A stretch of DNA of 38,175 nt, from contig CALHMG010000377.1 in assembly GCA_938034705.1 (NCBI GenBank), positions 1-38,175 on the forward strand, in the 5' to 3' direction. Position 1 is the stretch's first letter. Each line of letters begins with the position of its first letter. The DNA comes from an uncultured Gammaproteobacteria bacterium. GTDB taxonomy: Bacteria; Pseudomonadota; Gammaproteobacteria; Arenicellales; CALHMG01. The position numbers and the translations under genes were made by a program. The notes beneath the pieces were generated by a model. It did not search any database, was not told where the DNA came from, and was given only the letters and a program-made list of their open reading frames with translations. Positions 7,955 through 16,632 of this stretch are shown here, piece after piece.

Positions 7955-8734
7955 TCAACCGCCATAGACGTCAAAATCGAAATACTTGTCGTTGATTTTC
8001 TTGTAGGTACCGTCCGCAAGAATCTGCTTGATAGCAGCGTTGAGCATTTCACGCAGCTCGTTGTCGTCCTGACGCACGCCAATACCTGCTCCTTCGCCAA
8101 AGTATTTTTGTTCAACAAAGCTTGGACCAACATGCTCGGCACCTTTACCGGCATCAGAATTCAGCCAGTCAAGCATGGCGACGGAATCCGCGAGAACGGC
8201 GTCGACACGTCCGGAAGCCAGATCCAGGTTGGCTTCGTCCTGAGTTCCATAAGTCTTGATCTCGACGATGCCTTCGTATTCGCCGCGCAGAAAGCTCTCA
8301 TGAGTCGTTGAGCTCTGCACGCCAATGGTCTTTCCTTTCAGGCCGTCTTTGCTGATCGTCAAGCCTGCACCTTTCATGGCAACAAACTTGGCTGGCGTAT
8401 TGTAGTACTTGCCGGAAAAGGAAATCTTTTTCTTGCGCTCTTCGGTAATCGACATGGAGGCAAGGATGGTGTCGAATTTTTTCGCGAGCAGTGCCGGGAT
8501 AATGCCGTCCCAGTCTGACGTAACCCACTCACACTTGACTTTCATCGCGTCGCACAGCGCGTTACCGATATCGATATCAAACCCCACCAGCTTGCCGTCT
8601 TTGTCGACCGAATTGAACGGAGGATAGGCACCCTCGGTGCCCATTTTTACGGATTTGATCTGGGCGTGAGCACTGGTTGTACCCAGCACCAGCACAGCCG
8701 CCAGTGCGGTGAGCGTCAATTTTACGGATTTCAT
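7955..8734 (-). CDS. Periplasmic basic/polar amino-acid binding protein (HisJ/ArgT-like)
   Basis: A 259-residue SBP_bac_3 family protein that delivers substrate to the adjacent permeases. The first 25 residues form a Sec signal peptide (MKSVKLTLTALAAVLVLG..AHA, cleavage before QIK). Mature-protein landmarks are the ligand-pocket segments PPFNSVDKDGKLVGFDIDIG and FDTILASMSITEERKKKI, in which the Ser/Thr and Arg normally bind the amino-acid backbone carboxylate. Two Cys in CDAMKVKCEW match the disulfide of HisJ/ArgT relatives. The ATG has AAGGAG about 10 nt upstream. It lies between the ATPase gene (53 bp upstream) and the permeases. Lysine, arginine, ornithine or histidine is the most likely ligand class. 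Octopine/opine-type ligands remain possible. Confidence 0.88.
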   Translation of the reverse strand: MKSVKLTLTALAAVLVLGTTSAHAQIKSVKMGTEGAYPPFNSVDKDGKLVGFDIDIGNALCDAMKVKCEWVTSDWDGIIPALLAKKFDTILASMSITEERKKKISFSGKYYNTPAKFVAMKGAGLTISKDGLKGKTIGVQSSTTHESFLRGEYEGIVEIKTYGTQDEANLDLASGRVDAVLADSVAMLDWLNSDAGKGAEHVGPSFVEQKYFGEGAGIGVRQDDNELREMLNAAIKQILADGTYKKINDKYFDFDVYGG

Positions 8735-8787
8735 TGGTGTTTAAACTCCTTGGTAGAGAGATGTTGAATGGAATACCGATGGAATTC

Positions 8788-9555
8788 CTAATTCAGGTTA
8801 CTTGCGAGGAACTGGCGACATCGGTCCGAGCCCGGGTTTTCAAACACCTGCTCGGGCGTGCCCTGCTCTTCGACTTTTCCTTCATGTAAAAACACGACCT
8901 CGGACGACACCTCACGTGCAAAACCCATTTCATGGGTCACGACAATCATGGTGCGTCCCTCGGCGGCAAGATCCCGCATCACAACCAGAACTTCGCCAAC
9001 CAGTTCCGGGTCAAGTGCCGAAGTGGGCTCGTCGAACAACATCACCTCGGGCTCCATCGCAAGCGCACGAGCGATCGCGGCTCTTTGCTGCTGTCCGCCA
9101 GAAAGGTGATCGGGGTAGCCATCCGCTTTGTCGGCGATTCCAACTTTTTCCAGCAGCGCCATGGACAGATCACGGACCTCCTGTTTCGGCCTGCCGAGCA
9201 CATGCACCGGTGCTTCCATGACGTTCTGCAGAACCGTCATATGGGTCCATAGATTAAAGTTCTGAAAGACCATCCCGAGGCGCGTTCGAATCCGGTCGAC
9301 CTGGGTTTGATCCAGCGCGGTGGGTTCGCCTTTTCGGTTGACGCCCAATCCAATGGTTTCGCCGCCCACGGTCAAACGCCCGGAATCAGGCACCTCAAGC
9401 AGATTGATACAGCGCAGCAGCGTACTCTTGCCGGAGCCGCTGGAACCGATAATCGAGATCACGTCCCCATTTTGCGCGCGAAGATCGATGCCCTTGAGAA
9501 CTTCAAGTGCGCCAAAGCGTTTGTGCAGGTCCTCGATGTCAATCGCTGCATTCAT
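8788..9555 (-). CDS. hisP: Polar amino-acid ABC transporter ATPase (HisP-like)
   Basis: A 255-residue cytoplasmic ATPase that drives the HisQM-like permeases. Walker A is GSSGSGKST (37-45). The Q-loop is in [17 protein letters not shown], the ABC signature is LSGGQQQR, Walker B is [12 protein letters not shown], and the switch His is in VVTHEMGF. The insert after the first strands ([19 protein letters not shown]) is characteristic of the HisP subgroup rather than GlnQ, which favours basic amino acids. It is the first gene of the six-gene minus-strand run. The start codon has only a weak Shine-Dalgarno. The promoter should lie in the 134 bp between 9556 and 9689. Confidence 0.9.
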   Translation of the reverse strand: MNAAIDIEDLHKRFGALEVLKGIDLRAQNGDVISIIGSSGSGKSTLLRCINLLEVPDSGRLTVGGETIGLGVNRKGEPTALDQTQVDRIRTRLGMVFQNFNLWTHMTVLQNVMEAPVHVLGRPKQEVRDLSMALLEKVGIADKADGYPDHLSGGQQQRAAIARALAMEPEVMLFDEPTSALDPELVGEVLVVMRDLAAEGRTMIVVTHEMGFAREVSSEVVFLHEGKVEEQGTPEQVFENPGSDRCRQFLASNLN

Positions 9556-9689
9556 TAACGACCGTCAACCTCAGTGTCGGTTCAGGGACTAGACCGGCGA
9601 TCAGTGTACCCCAGCACAAGCCGGGCCCAGCCGGTATCCCGGAATATTGTCAATGAATCGTGACGGAAACAATGCGCGCGGACCTGAGT

Positions 9690-10826
9690 CTAAAACTGCT
9701 CCGGCAGACTGGCGTGGGTGACGCTGCCGCGTAACCAGGCGACGAGATCCGGTCCGCTTACAGAGTTCGTGGCCCAGGCTGCGAGACCCCGACCGACGAC
9801 AGAACCCATCTTGAACAGATGTCCGCTGCAGCCACCGATCGCAACCCCTCTCTCACCGACATAACTGACCCATCTCTGGTCCACGCTTTGACTGTAACAA
9901 CACACGCGCAGGTCCTTGATCTCGTAGTGCTCGGCATCGGTTAAGTAACGACCTACCGTTTGCAACAGGCGCACGGCTTCGCGCGGTTCAGGGATTCGGC
10001 TCACGTCCGGCGACTCAACACGCCCATGACTCTCCACACCAAACTTGAGCCGGGCACCATCCGCACCATCAATCGGTGGTGCGGCGTAAATTGCATCATC
10101 ACTGCCAAAATCAACCACCGACGGCGCGTCTAACCACGCGCTGGTGAACCTCGGTGGCGGATCCAGATACAGACTGCACTGCCTTACCGAGCGTGTCGCC
10201 TGCCCGATCGCATCACAAAGGTCACCACCCCATGCACCTGTCGTGACGAGAACACGATCGGCGAGAAGTTCTTCATCGCTTTCCAGTCTCACGCGAGCAC
10301 TGTCAAAGTCGACGTGGGTAACGGTGGTGCCGGGCAAGACACTGACGTCATAACTTTCGCAGTAGCGGCCAATGGCAAGCAGGATCTTCTGCGCCATAAG
10401 CACCCCGCCCGATTCGATCAAAACACCCTCGCGAGCGTGCCCGGTCGCAAGCATTGGATACCGCTCGCTCAGCATTGCCGGACTCAGTACATCGAAATCG
10501 ATGTCGAGCCGCGCCAGTTCGCGCCGGCTTCGATCCGACCAGTCGTTGTCACGACTTGAAAGCAAAAGCGAGCCAGTTTGGTGATAAAAAGACTCGCCAA
10601 GGTCGTGCCACAGGTTTGACCATGCGTCGAGCGCGTGTCTGACCATCCGTGCATACCCCTCCTGCCCCGGATAGGCATGCCGCAGGAGTCGCTGGTGGTC
10701 GTTGGACGCCGCGCGGCGACCCGGCACCGTATCCTGTTCGATCAACGTGACCCGAATGCCGCGCCTGGCGAGAGCCCAGGTTGCAGCAAGTCCTGCGATT
10801 CCTGCTCCGACAATGATTACATGCAT
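9690..10826 (-). CDS. FAD-dependent amine oxidase, monomeric sarcosine oxidase / N-methyl amino acid oxidase-like
   Basis: A 378-residue DAO-family flavoprotein. The N-terminal dinucleotide motif is VIIVGAGIAGLAA (3-15), then LIEQD. The segment ASNDHQRLLRHAYP (40-53) matches the flavin-contacting loop of monomeric sarcosine oxidase. Lys261 (RLKFG) and the Cys309-Cys310 pair in RVCCYSQSVDQRWV lie where that family has its oxygen-activating Lys and the Cys that binds FAD covalently. The end shows GGCSGHLFKMG. It likely oxidises an N-methyl or secondary amino acid to an imine, giving H2O2. I start it at the ATG at 10826, directly before the Rossmann motif. A longer frame reaches 10907. It is codirectional with the importer operon 134 bp downstream, so the importer might supply its substrate. 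Confidence 0.8.
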   Translation of the reverse strand: MHVIIVGAGIAGLAATWALARRGIRVTLIEQDTVPGRRAASNDHQRLLRHAYPGQEGYARMVRHALDAWSNLWHDLGESFYHQTGSLLLSSRDNDWSDRSRRELARLDIDFDVLSPAMLSERYPMLATGHAREGVLIESGGVLMAQKILLAIGRYCESYDVSVLPGTTVTHVDFDSARVRLESDEELLADRVLVTTGAWGGDLCDAIGQATRSVRQCSLYLDPPPRFTSAWLDAPSVVDFGSDDAIYAAPPIDGADGARLKFGVESHGRVESPDVSRIPEPREAVRLLQTVGRYLTDAEHYEIKDLRVCCYSQSVDQRWVSYVGERGVAIGGCSGHLFKMGSVVGRGLAAWATNSVSGPDLVAWLRGSVTHASLPEQF

Positions 10827-10896
10827 GAAAAAACCTGTTGAATGTAACGGGACGTGATTGCGGCAAGGGTGATTTAGAGTTGTGTTGTGGCACCCG

Positions 10897-10902
10897 TATA
10901 AT
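10897..10902 (+). promoter_or_regulatory. Consensus -10 hexamer, probable dapE promoter
   Basis: A perfect TATAAT lies 35 bp before the chosen dapE start, implying transcription from about 10909 and a leader of about 28 nt. The hexamer 17 nt further upstream (TTAGAG, 10874-10879) is a poor -35 match, so an activator or a weak promoter is possible. It sits in the divergent gap between the flavoprotein gene and dapE. Confidence 0.5.
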
Positions 10903-10936
10903 GTCACGATATCGAAACCGACATCGCCAAATATCC

Positions 10937-12079
10937 ATGACCGAATCCCTCTCGCCCACCATCGATCTCGCCCGTGACCTCATCAGACGTGAGTCCGTAA
11001 CGCCGGTCGACGCCGGATGCCAACCTCTGATCGCCGATCGCCTGAGCGCTCTGGATTTCAAGATCGAACCCATGCGCTTTGGTGAAGTTGACAACCTCTG
11101 GGCCCGACGCGGTTCTTCCGAACCACTGGTCGTCTTCGCGGGGCATACCGATGTCGTTCCCACCGGCCCCGTAGACGAGTGGAGTGCTGATCCATTCGGT
11201 GCCGAGATTCGTGACGGGTTTATTTACGGTCGCGGCGCCGCCGACATGAAGGGCTCACTTGCGGCGATGGTTACCGCGACCGAACGTTTTGTCGCAGAGC
11301 ATCCGCAGCATCGCGGATCGATTGGATACCTTCTCACGAGTGACGAAGAGGGACCTGCGGTTGACGGAACCGTCAAGGTAATCGATGCCCTGATGGGTCG
11401 CGACGAAAACATCGATTTCTGCATCGTTGGCGAACCGACAAGCACCACCACCGTAGGTGACGTCATCAAAAACGGTCGCCGCGGCTCACTCAACGGTCAA
11501 CTGCGTGTCATTGGCCAGCAGGGTCACGTGGCCTACCCGCATCTTGCGGATAACCCGATTCATCGTGCTGGCGCAATCGTGGCCGAAATGGCGACAGTCA
11601 GCTGGGATGAGGGCAATGAGTTTTTTCCGCCCACTACTTTTCAGGTATCGAACATCAAGTCAGGCACCGGCGCGACCAACGTGATTCCTCCTGACGCCCA
11701 CGTCACGTTTAATTTCCGGTTCTCCCCGGAGTCCACAGACGAAGGTCTGCGATCGATGGTTGACAAAATATGTCAGCGGCACGCGGACAACTTCACCATC
11801 GACTGGAGCCTGTCGGGGCTTCCATTTCAGACCGACCCCGGGGTGCTCACGGAGGCCGTTCGCGGGGCGGTTGACGACGTCACCGGTGCGGCAGGTGAAC
11901 TGTCAACAACGGGTGGCACTTCGGACGCCCGTTTCATCGCGCCGACCGGCGCTCAGGTCATAGAACTTGGCCCCGTCAATGCCACGATTCATCAAATCGA
12001 CGAGCATGTACGCGCGGAGGATCTGGACAAGTTGTCAATCATCTATCAGTCACTGCTTCAAAGACTGCTGTCTGCCTAA
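10937..12079 (+). CDS. dapE: Succinyl-diaminopimelate desuccinylase
   Basis: A 380-residue M20 zinc peptidase-fold enzyme (E. coli DapE is 375). It hydrolyses N-succinyl-LL-diaminopimelate to LL-diaminopimelate in lysine and peptidoglycan synthesis. The dimetal site is complete: His70 (FAGHTDVVP), Asp103 (GRGAADMKG), Glu137-Glu138 (TSDEEGP, catalytic base plus ligand), Glu166 (VGEPTS), and the C-terminal His in the segment [18 protein letters not shown] is also typical of DapE. The start at 10937 ([16 protein letters not shown]) fits family length. An upstream in-frame GTG/ATG extension is Arg-rich, overlaps the -10 hexamer and is unlikely to be translated. It is followed 86 bp later by a glutathione-transferase gene. 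Confidence 0.93.
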   Translation: MTESLSPTIDLARDLIRRESVTPVDAGCQPLIADRLSALDFKIEPMRFGEVDNLWARRGSSEPLVVFAGHTDVVPTGPVDEWSADPFGAEIRDGFIYGRGAADMKGSLAAMVTATERFVAEHPQHRGSIGYLLTSDEEGPAVDGTVKVIDALMGRDENIDFCIVGEPTSTTTVGDVIKNGRRGSLNGQLRVIGQQGHVAYPHLADNPIHRAGAIVAEMATVSWDEGNEFFPPTTFQVSNIKSGTGATNVIPPDAHVTFNFRFSPESTDEGLRSMVDKICQRHADNFTIDWSLSGLPFQTDPGVLTEAVRGAVDDVTGAAGELSTTGGTSDARFIAPTGAQVIELGPVNATIHQIDEHVRAEDLDKLSIIYQSLLQRLLSA

Positions 12080-12165
12080 TCTCAAACGTTAGTATTTTTT
12101 GCGCAACGAAATCGCGCCGAATCGCTAGACTCTATTGAAAGAGTTTTCGTTCACAAGGATTCAAC

Positions 12166-12804
12166 ATGGTCACACTCTACGATGACCCGATCTCAGGCAA
12201 CGGTTACAAGGTCCGGCTGACACTCAGCCAGCTTGGGATACGCTACCGCTATCACGCTCTGGACATCACCAGAAACGAAACTCGTACACCGGAGTTTCTG
12301 GCGGTAAACCCGAACGGCAAGATTCCGGCAGTGGTGCTCGATGACGGTCGACCCCTGTTCGAGTCAAACGCCATCATCTGGTATTTCGCGCAAACAGGTG
12401 CGGCGCAAGCCGCAGACAGCGACTCGGTGCAGTCGCTGGTTCCGGTCGAACCGTTCGCGCAGGCCCAGGTCCTGCAGTGGATGAGCTTTGAGCAATACAG
12501 TCACGAACCCAAGGTAGCGGTTGCACGATTCATCATGCTCCACACCAAAGATGATGATTCGCGCCGAAACGAAATACCCGAATGCCACGAAGGTGGGTAT
12601 AGAGCACTGGACGTCATGGAAGACCATCTGCAGAAGCGCGCATTTTTCGTGGAGGACACGTATTCCATCGCCGACATCGCTCTGTACGCGTATACGCATG
12701 TCGCTGAGCAAGGTGGCTTTGATCTGTCGTCTTATCCTGCTGTTCGCCGATGGCTCAAAGACGTGGCCAGCCAGCCGGGTCACATCAGGATTACCGACAT
12801 CTGA
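12166..12804 (+). CDS. Glutathione S-transferase family protein
   Basis: A 212-residue cytosolic GST. The N-terminal thioredoxin-like domain carries the cis-proline in KIPAVVLDDG (Pro54) and the glutathione gamma-glutamyl contact Glu66-Ser67 (LFESNAI). The early DDPISGNGYKVRL supplies a Ser10 or neighbouring polar residue as the likely thiolate-stabilising side chain. The all-helical C-terminal domain ends with SIADIALYAYTH, the usual N-capping box region. The ATG has AAGGA 7 nt upstream. It lies between two biosynthetic genes (dapE, argD) on the same strand, with gaps of about 100 bp, which says little about its role. The substrate is unknown; detoxification or a beta-etherase-like role would be speculation. 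Confidence 0.88.
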   Translation: MVTLYDDPISGNGYKVRLTLSQLGIRYRYHALDITRNETRTPEFLAVNPNGKIPAVVLDDGRPLFESNAIIWYFAQTGAAQAADSDSVQSLVPVEPFAQAQVLQWMSFEQYSHEPKVAVARFIMLHTKDDDSRRNEIPECHEGGYRALDVMEDHLQKRAFFVEDTYSIADIALYAYTHVAEQGGFDLSSYPAVRRWLKDVASQPGHIRITDI

Positions 12805-12906
12805 AACCCTGTCGACGCACAATAGCGGGATCGGTAGCCTCCGTTGCGCTTTTGTGGGTACCCTCAACTAACAGCCAATTACTTTGAACGAGAGCCGCAC
12901 CTACCG

Positions 12907-14148
12907 ATGAGCGAAGCAAATTCACAGGCTACGTCGACCGTCCTGGAATCCGGTCACCAGAGCTACATTCAGAACTACGGAAACGCCAGTCTTGTCATAG
13001 ACCGGGGAGAAGGCTGTCGCCTGTGGGACATGAATGGCAAGGAATACATCGATCTCGGCACGGGGATAAGCGTCACCAATTTTGGACACCGCCACCCCGA
13101 GATGGAAAAAGCGCTGCAGGAGCAAATGGGCAAGGTCTGGCACACGAGCAACCTGTATTACCTCGAGACTCCAATCCGTCTTGCAGAGCAGCTCATCGCC
13201 AGCTCATTCGGTGAACGGGTCTTCTTCTGCAACTCCGGTGCTGAAGCGAATGAAGCCGCAATCAAGCTTGCGAGAAAGTTCGCCAGCGCAACGCGTGCGC
13301 CGGAAAACCGAACCATCCTGACCTTTGAGGGCTCGTTTCACGGGCGCACGCTGGCAACCGTTACTGCGACCGCACAGCCGAAGTATCAGGAAGGTTTCGA
13401 ACCACTACCTGCCGGGTTTCGACACTGCGAATTCAATAATGTTGCGGCGCTGGAAGCAGCCTTCGACGACTCGGTGTGCGCGGTCCTGCTCGAACCCGTT
13501 CAGGGTGAAGGCGGAGTTAATCCGGCTCACCCAGGCTTTCTCAAGCGGATCCGCGAGTTGTGCGATGCCAACGATGCCTTGCTCATGGTGGACGAAGTCC
13601 AGTGCGGCATGGGTCGAAGCGGACATCTGTGGGCGCACGAGATCGATGGAATCAAACCGGACGTAATGACGCTGGCCAAAGCCCTCGGCAATGGTCTGCC
13701 GATCGGTGCGCTGGTGGCCGGCCCCAAAGCTGCTGATGTTCTGCAACCCGGCAGTCACGGCTCGACATTTGGTGGCAACCCGCTGTCATGTGCGGTCGCG
13801 CTGACCGCTCTGAGGCTCGCTAAGGACGACGACACACTCGACAATGTCGCGCGACAGGGCCATACCATCACCTCTTACCTTGAAGGACTCGATCGTGAAC
13901 TGTCACTGTTCAAGGAGATCCGTGGTCGCGGCTTGATGCTGGGCGCGGAACTGAACGACGAGTACGCCGGCGAAGCGGGCGCGATCGGCAAACACTGCAC
14001 GGAGCACGGCCTGCTGTTACTGCAGGCTGGTCCGAGTGTTGTTCGATTCCTGCCACCTCTGGTGATTGACGAGGCGACCGTGGCAACCGCGATGGATCGA
14101 TTTGAAAAAGCGATTCGCGCCTGGCTGGCGGAACGAGCAACAAGCTGA
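12907..14148 (+). CDS. argD: Acetylornithine/succinyldiaminopimelate aminotransferase
   Basis: A 413-residue class III PLP aminotransferase. It converts N-acetylglutamate semialdehyde to N-acetylornithine in arginine synthesis, and in enterobacteria the same enzyme also serves as DapC. Motifs are VTNFGHRHPEM (57-66), SNLYYLETP, CNSGAEANEAAIK (108-120), SFHGRTLATVT, EPVQGEGGVNPA (196-207), Asp229 (MVDEVQCGMGR), Lys258 that holds PLP (TLAKALGNG), and GSTFGGNPL. The ATG at 12907 is chosen because the family N-terminus follows it. An in-frame TTG at 12844 would add 21 unusual residues. No clear Shine-Dalgarno is visible. Proximity to dapE is consistent with a shared role in lysine/diaminopimelate supply. 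It converges on a GNAT gene with a 16-bp gap. Confidence 0.88.
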   Translation: MSEANSQATSTVLESGHQSYIQNYGNASLVIDRGEGCRLWDMNGKEYIDLGTGISVTNFGHRHPEMEKALQEQMGKVWHTSNLYYLETPIRLAEQLIASSFGERVFFCNSGAEANEAAIKLARKFASATRAPENRTILTFEGSFHGRTLATVTATAQPKYQEGFEPLPAGFRHCEFNNVAALEAAFDDSVCAVLLEPVQGEGGVNPAHPGFLKRIRELCDANDALLMVDEVQCGMGRSGHLWAHEIDGIKPDVMTLAKALGNGLPIGALVAGPKAADVLQPGSHGSTFGGNPLSCAVALTALRLAKDDDTLDNVARQGHTITSYLEGLDRELSLFKEIRGRGLMLGAELNDEYAGEAGAIGKHCTEHGLLLLQAGPSVVRFLPPLVIDEATVATAMDRFEKAIRAWLAERATS

Positions 14149-14164
14149 GCGTTCCGGGATTCGC

Positions 14165-14677
14165 TTAAGAATCAGACGACAGTTCACGGGACATCAACGA
14201 GACGGTCTTCTTGCCGCCTTCGGTGTCCTGTTCACCTACCTCAACGAATCCGAAACGCTCGTGGAATCCCATTGATGCGGGATTTGGCGGGCGCTTGTTC
14301 ACTTCGCAGGTTATTCGTGGCGCGACGGGTCCCGCCCACTCGATAAGGTCGCGATACAGCGCGGATCCGACACCGCGCCCCTTGAAACTCTGATCTACGA
14401 CGATGCGATCGACGTACGCGAAACGATCATAGTTTGCACAAAACCACTGGTAGTTGGCGCTGGCGTAGTCACGACCGGGCTCGAGCACGATCAGAAAACC
14501 TCCGGGACGATTCTCCCCGTCTGACACCGCGACGCGAAAATAGCTGGCGTGAGTCTTGAACCAGCTGAACTCCCCGGCATCAATATCGTTGACTGCGGGC
14601 ACAGCTGCGCGGTTCATCACCACAAGCGGTTCAATATCGTCGTCGGTTACGTCCCTCAGCACGACCGGTTCTTTCAT
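14165..14677 (-). CDS. GNAT-family N-acetyltransferase
   Basis: A 170-residue acetyl-CoA-dependent acyltransferase. The strand before the CoA-binding loop reads RIVVDQSF, and the pyrophosphate loop is KGRGVGSALY (99-108), the Q/R-x-x-G-x-G/A motif of the fold. NPASMGFHERFGFVEVG near the end is the typical late motif. It overlaps the upstream lipoprotein gene by four bases (ATGA), so it is translated together with the Mla-like operon. Whether it works with that system, or merely shares its transcript, cannot be told. The acceptor is unknown. Confidence 0.85.
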   Translation of the reverse strand: MKEPVVLRDVTDDDIEPLVVMNRAAVPAVNDIDAGEFSWFKTHASYFRVAVSDGENRPGGFLIVLEPGRDYASANYQWFCANYDRFAYVDRIVVDQSFKGRGVGSALYRDLIEWAGPVAPRITCEVNKRPPNPASMGFHERFGFVEVGEQDTEGGKKTVSLMSRELSSDS

Positions 14678-15339
14678 GATCTATCCAGGTCCGCTTGCGC
14701 ACTGGTCAAAGTCCACTCGACAAGGTTTTTCATCGCGCGTCCAAGCGAACTGTCAAACGCTCTGACGATAGCGCGAATGCTGTCTTCACTTGCGCTGCGG
14801 CGAAATTCAAAACTCTTGGAAGCGATAATTTGCTGTCGGGGCTGTCGCACGAGTTTGGCGTTAATTCTGACCCGAACCGCGGGCGGTGCAGTCTTGTCAA
14901 AATACTCGGCCTGAAACTCACGCAACTCCAGCTTGAGGTTGTAGTCTGATCGAAGGCCTATTGACTGCCGCCCAACGCCGACAATGCGTTCGCTGCTCTC
15001 GAAACTTTCAATGATCAGGGTCTGAACCATGACCGGTGCACGTTCAATCCACCGCGCACCGGCAAAGTGTCTGAATTCCGTGGGCTCGGGCTTCAGTGCG
15101 ATACGTGAAGAATCGAGCCCACCGGAAGCAAGTGGTTCTTCTATCACCAACTGCCAGTCAACGTAGGGAGTCTCTGCCCCGAAGGTGCTTTTGGGTGTCA
15201 GCGTGTACAGATCGGGCGCCTCACCGCTGAGACCAATCGACGCGCAACCGCCGACCAGCAGTCCGAAACCGGCCACAGCCCCGAGTGCGAGAAAGCGACA
15301 TAGAGCCTGTGGTGCAGGCAGCTTATTTCTCTGGAACAT
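14674..15339 (-). CDS. PqiC-like ABC transport auxiliary lipoprotein
   Basis: A 221-residue predicted lipoprotein. A basic start (MFQRNKLPAPQ), a hydrophobic core (FLALGAVAGFGLLVG) and a lipobox Cys32 (VGGCAS) show a type II signal peptide. The mature part has APDLYTLTPKSTF followed by VIEEPLASGGLDSSRIALK. This resembles the ABC-type auxiliary domain of PqiC, the outer-membrane partner of MCE-protein systems. I use the ATG at 15339, which has AGAGGA 5 nt upstream and overlaps the MCE gene by 17 bases. Another ATG six codons earlier lacks a ribosome-binding site. The protein would anchor the transport bridge at the outer membrane. Confidence 0.78.
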   Translation of the reverse strand: MFQRNKLPAPQALCRFLALGAVAGFGLLVGGCASIGLSGEAPDLYTLTPKSTFGAETPYVDWQLVIEEPLASGGLDSSRIALKPEPTEFRHFAGARWIERAPVMVQTLIIESFESSERIVGVGRQSIGLRSDYNLKLELREFQAEYFDKTAPPAVRVRINAKLVRQPRQQIIASKSFEFRRSASEDSIRAIVRAFDSSLGRAMKNLVEWTLTSAQADLDRS

Positions 15340-16588
15340 AACCGTCCTCTTTGTCATTGGGTATCAGGAATCTCGCGCCTTCACGCTCGAGTCGATCAGA
15401 GAGCCGCGTCAGCCCACTCACTAACAGTCTGGCTTCGGACAAAAAGCGATAGAACTCATTAAGGCCGTCGCCCATGAAGCTATTCACCGAGTCGCTGTTC
15501 TGGTCGACCATCATGGTCGCCTTGTCCGCGAGACCCGAAAAAGCCGATGCTGTCTGCCGAAGGTCAGAGACCAGCTCAGGAAGTTCCTCAAACGCCTTTG
15601 ACGCGACGCCAACGGATGTCTTGAGTTCCGCGATAACACTTTCGCCGCCCTCCTCGGGTTCAAGAAAGCTGCCGACCGCGGAGAATGTCTTGTCAACCGA
15701 GCCCAGTGTCGAATCGGCATTGTCCATCAAGGAATTTGCCTTTACCGTCACGGACGCAATGGACTGGTTTGCTGACTGAAGCGTCGACGTAGCGGCCTGC
15801 ATTGCCGATTCTGCCTCATCGATAACGCCGCCGGCGCGGCCTGCGAGAGCCCGGGCATCGGCGAGCAACTCGTCGAGGTTTGCGAGTGAACCACCAGCGT
15901 TGTCGGCCAGTTTGCCAAATTGCGCCGTTGCTTCGACTACCGAGCTGCTGGTTTTTGCCAGCTCTACCGTCAACGACTCGATGTTTGTTGCAATTCCCTC
16001 AACCCGTGGCGCGATCCTGGCTAAAGACCCTGACAGTGTTTGCAGATCGCCGAGAATCTGCGACACCTGTTGCTGGTTGCCTTCTCCGAGCAAATTGGCG
16101 ATTCGATCAGCAACCGTATTGGCACTTGCCAGAAGCGCCGGCGCGCCCTGCATGAGCTGGTCAATCTGTGATGGTTTCGAGGCGATGACGGCGACCTCGT
16201 CAGCGGCTATTGACGCACGAAGGGGTGCGGCCCCTGCGCTGGCTCCGGAAATATTGACAAACGCAAGTCCCGTTATGCCCTGAAGACTCAACTCCGCAAC
16301 ATCACCCTCGCGAAGTATCGGTTCGTCTACAACCTCAATCCTGACCGCGACGCGACTGGGATCATCGACCTTCACGCCGATGTCCACAACCTGACCAATT
16401 CTGATACCGCGATATCGAACGTCTCCACCGAGACCAAGACCCGACACCGACTCTTCGAAGTAGATGTCGTAGACCGAGAGACTGTCGCCAGTGTCTGCCC
16501 GCGCAATCCACAGCACGAAGACAAACAGCGCGACAACCGCTGCCAATACAAGGCTTCCAACGAGTATGTAGCTGGCTCTGTTTTCCAC
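15323..16588 (-). CDS. mlaD: MCE-domain protein, MlaD-like substrate-binding subunit
   Basis: A 421-residue inner-membrane-anchored periplasmic protein. One N-terminal transmembrane helix (YILVGSLVLAAVVALFVFVL, residues 7-26) precedes one MCE domain (about 38-115, with GLGLGGDVRYRGIRIGQV and GITGLAFVNISG). A long region to about residue 400 is rich in Ala, Ser and Leu in heptad-like order (SLTVELAKTSSSVVEATAQF, ASTLQSANQSIASV). This helical tail is much longer than in E. coli MlaD (183 residues) and is more like PqiB/LetB or Mycobacterium/Alphaproteobacteria single-MCE proteins. It may form a tube reaching towards the outer membrane. The start is GTG with AGGTGA 8 nt upstream. MCE proteins form hexameric lipid channels. 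Confidence 0.88.
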   Translation of the reverse strand: MENRASYILVGSLVLAAVVALFVFVLWIARADTGDSLSVYDIYFEESVSGLGLGGDVRYRGIRIGQVVDIGVKVDDPSRVAVRIEVVDEPILREGDVAELSLQGITGLAFVNISGASAGAAPLRASIAADEVAVIASKPSQIDQLMQGAPALLASANTVADRIANLLGEGNQQQVSQILGDLQTLSGSLARIAPRVEGIATNIESLTVELAKTSSSVVEATAQFGKLADNAGGSLANLDELLADARALAGRAGGVIDEAESAMQAATSTLQSANQSIASVTVKANSLMDNADSTLGSVDKTFSAVGSFLEPEEGGESVIAELKTSVGVASKAFEELPELVSDLRQTASAFSGLADKATMMVDQNSDSVNSFMGDGLNEFYRFLSEARLLVSGLTRLSDRLEREGARFLIPNDKEDGYVPEK

Positions 16589-16632
16589 TAGTCAGTCACC
16601 TGTTAACAGACAAATTAGGTTGGTCATCATTT

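Noticed and set aside
9648-9653. Perfect TTGACA (minus strand) as the -35 of the importer operon promoter
   Set aside because: No -10-like hexamer at 16-18 bp spacing; the region is GC-rich there.
10838-10936. Longer dapE product from the in-frame upstream start
   Set aside because: It would include the TATAAT hexamer in coding sequence and add 33 residues absent from the family.
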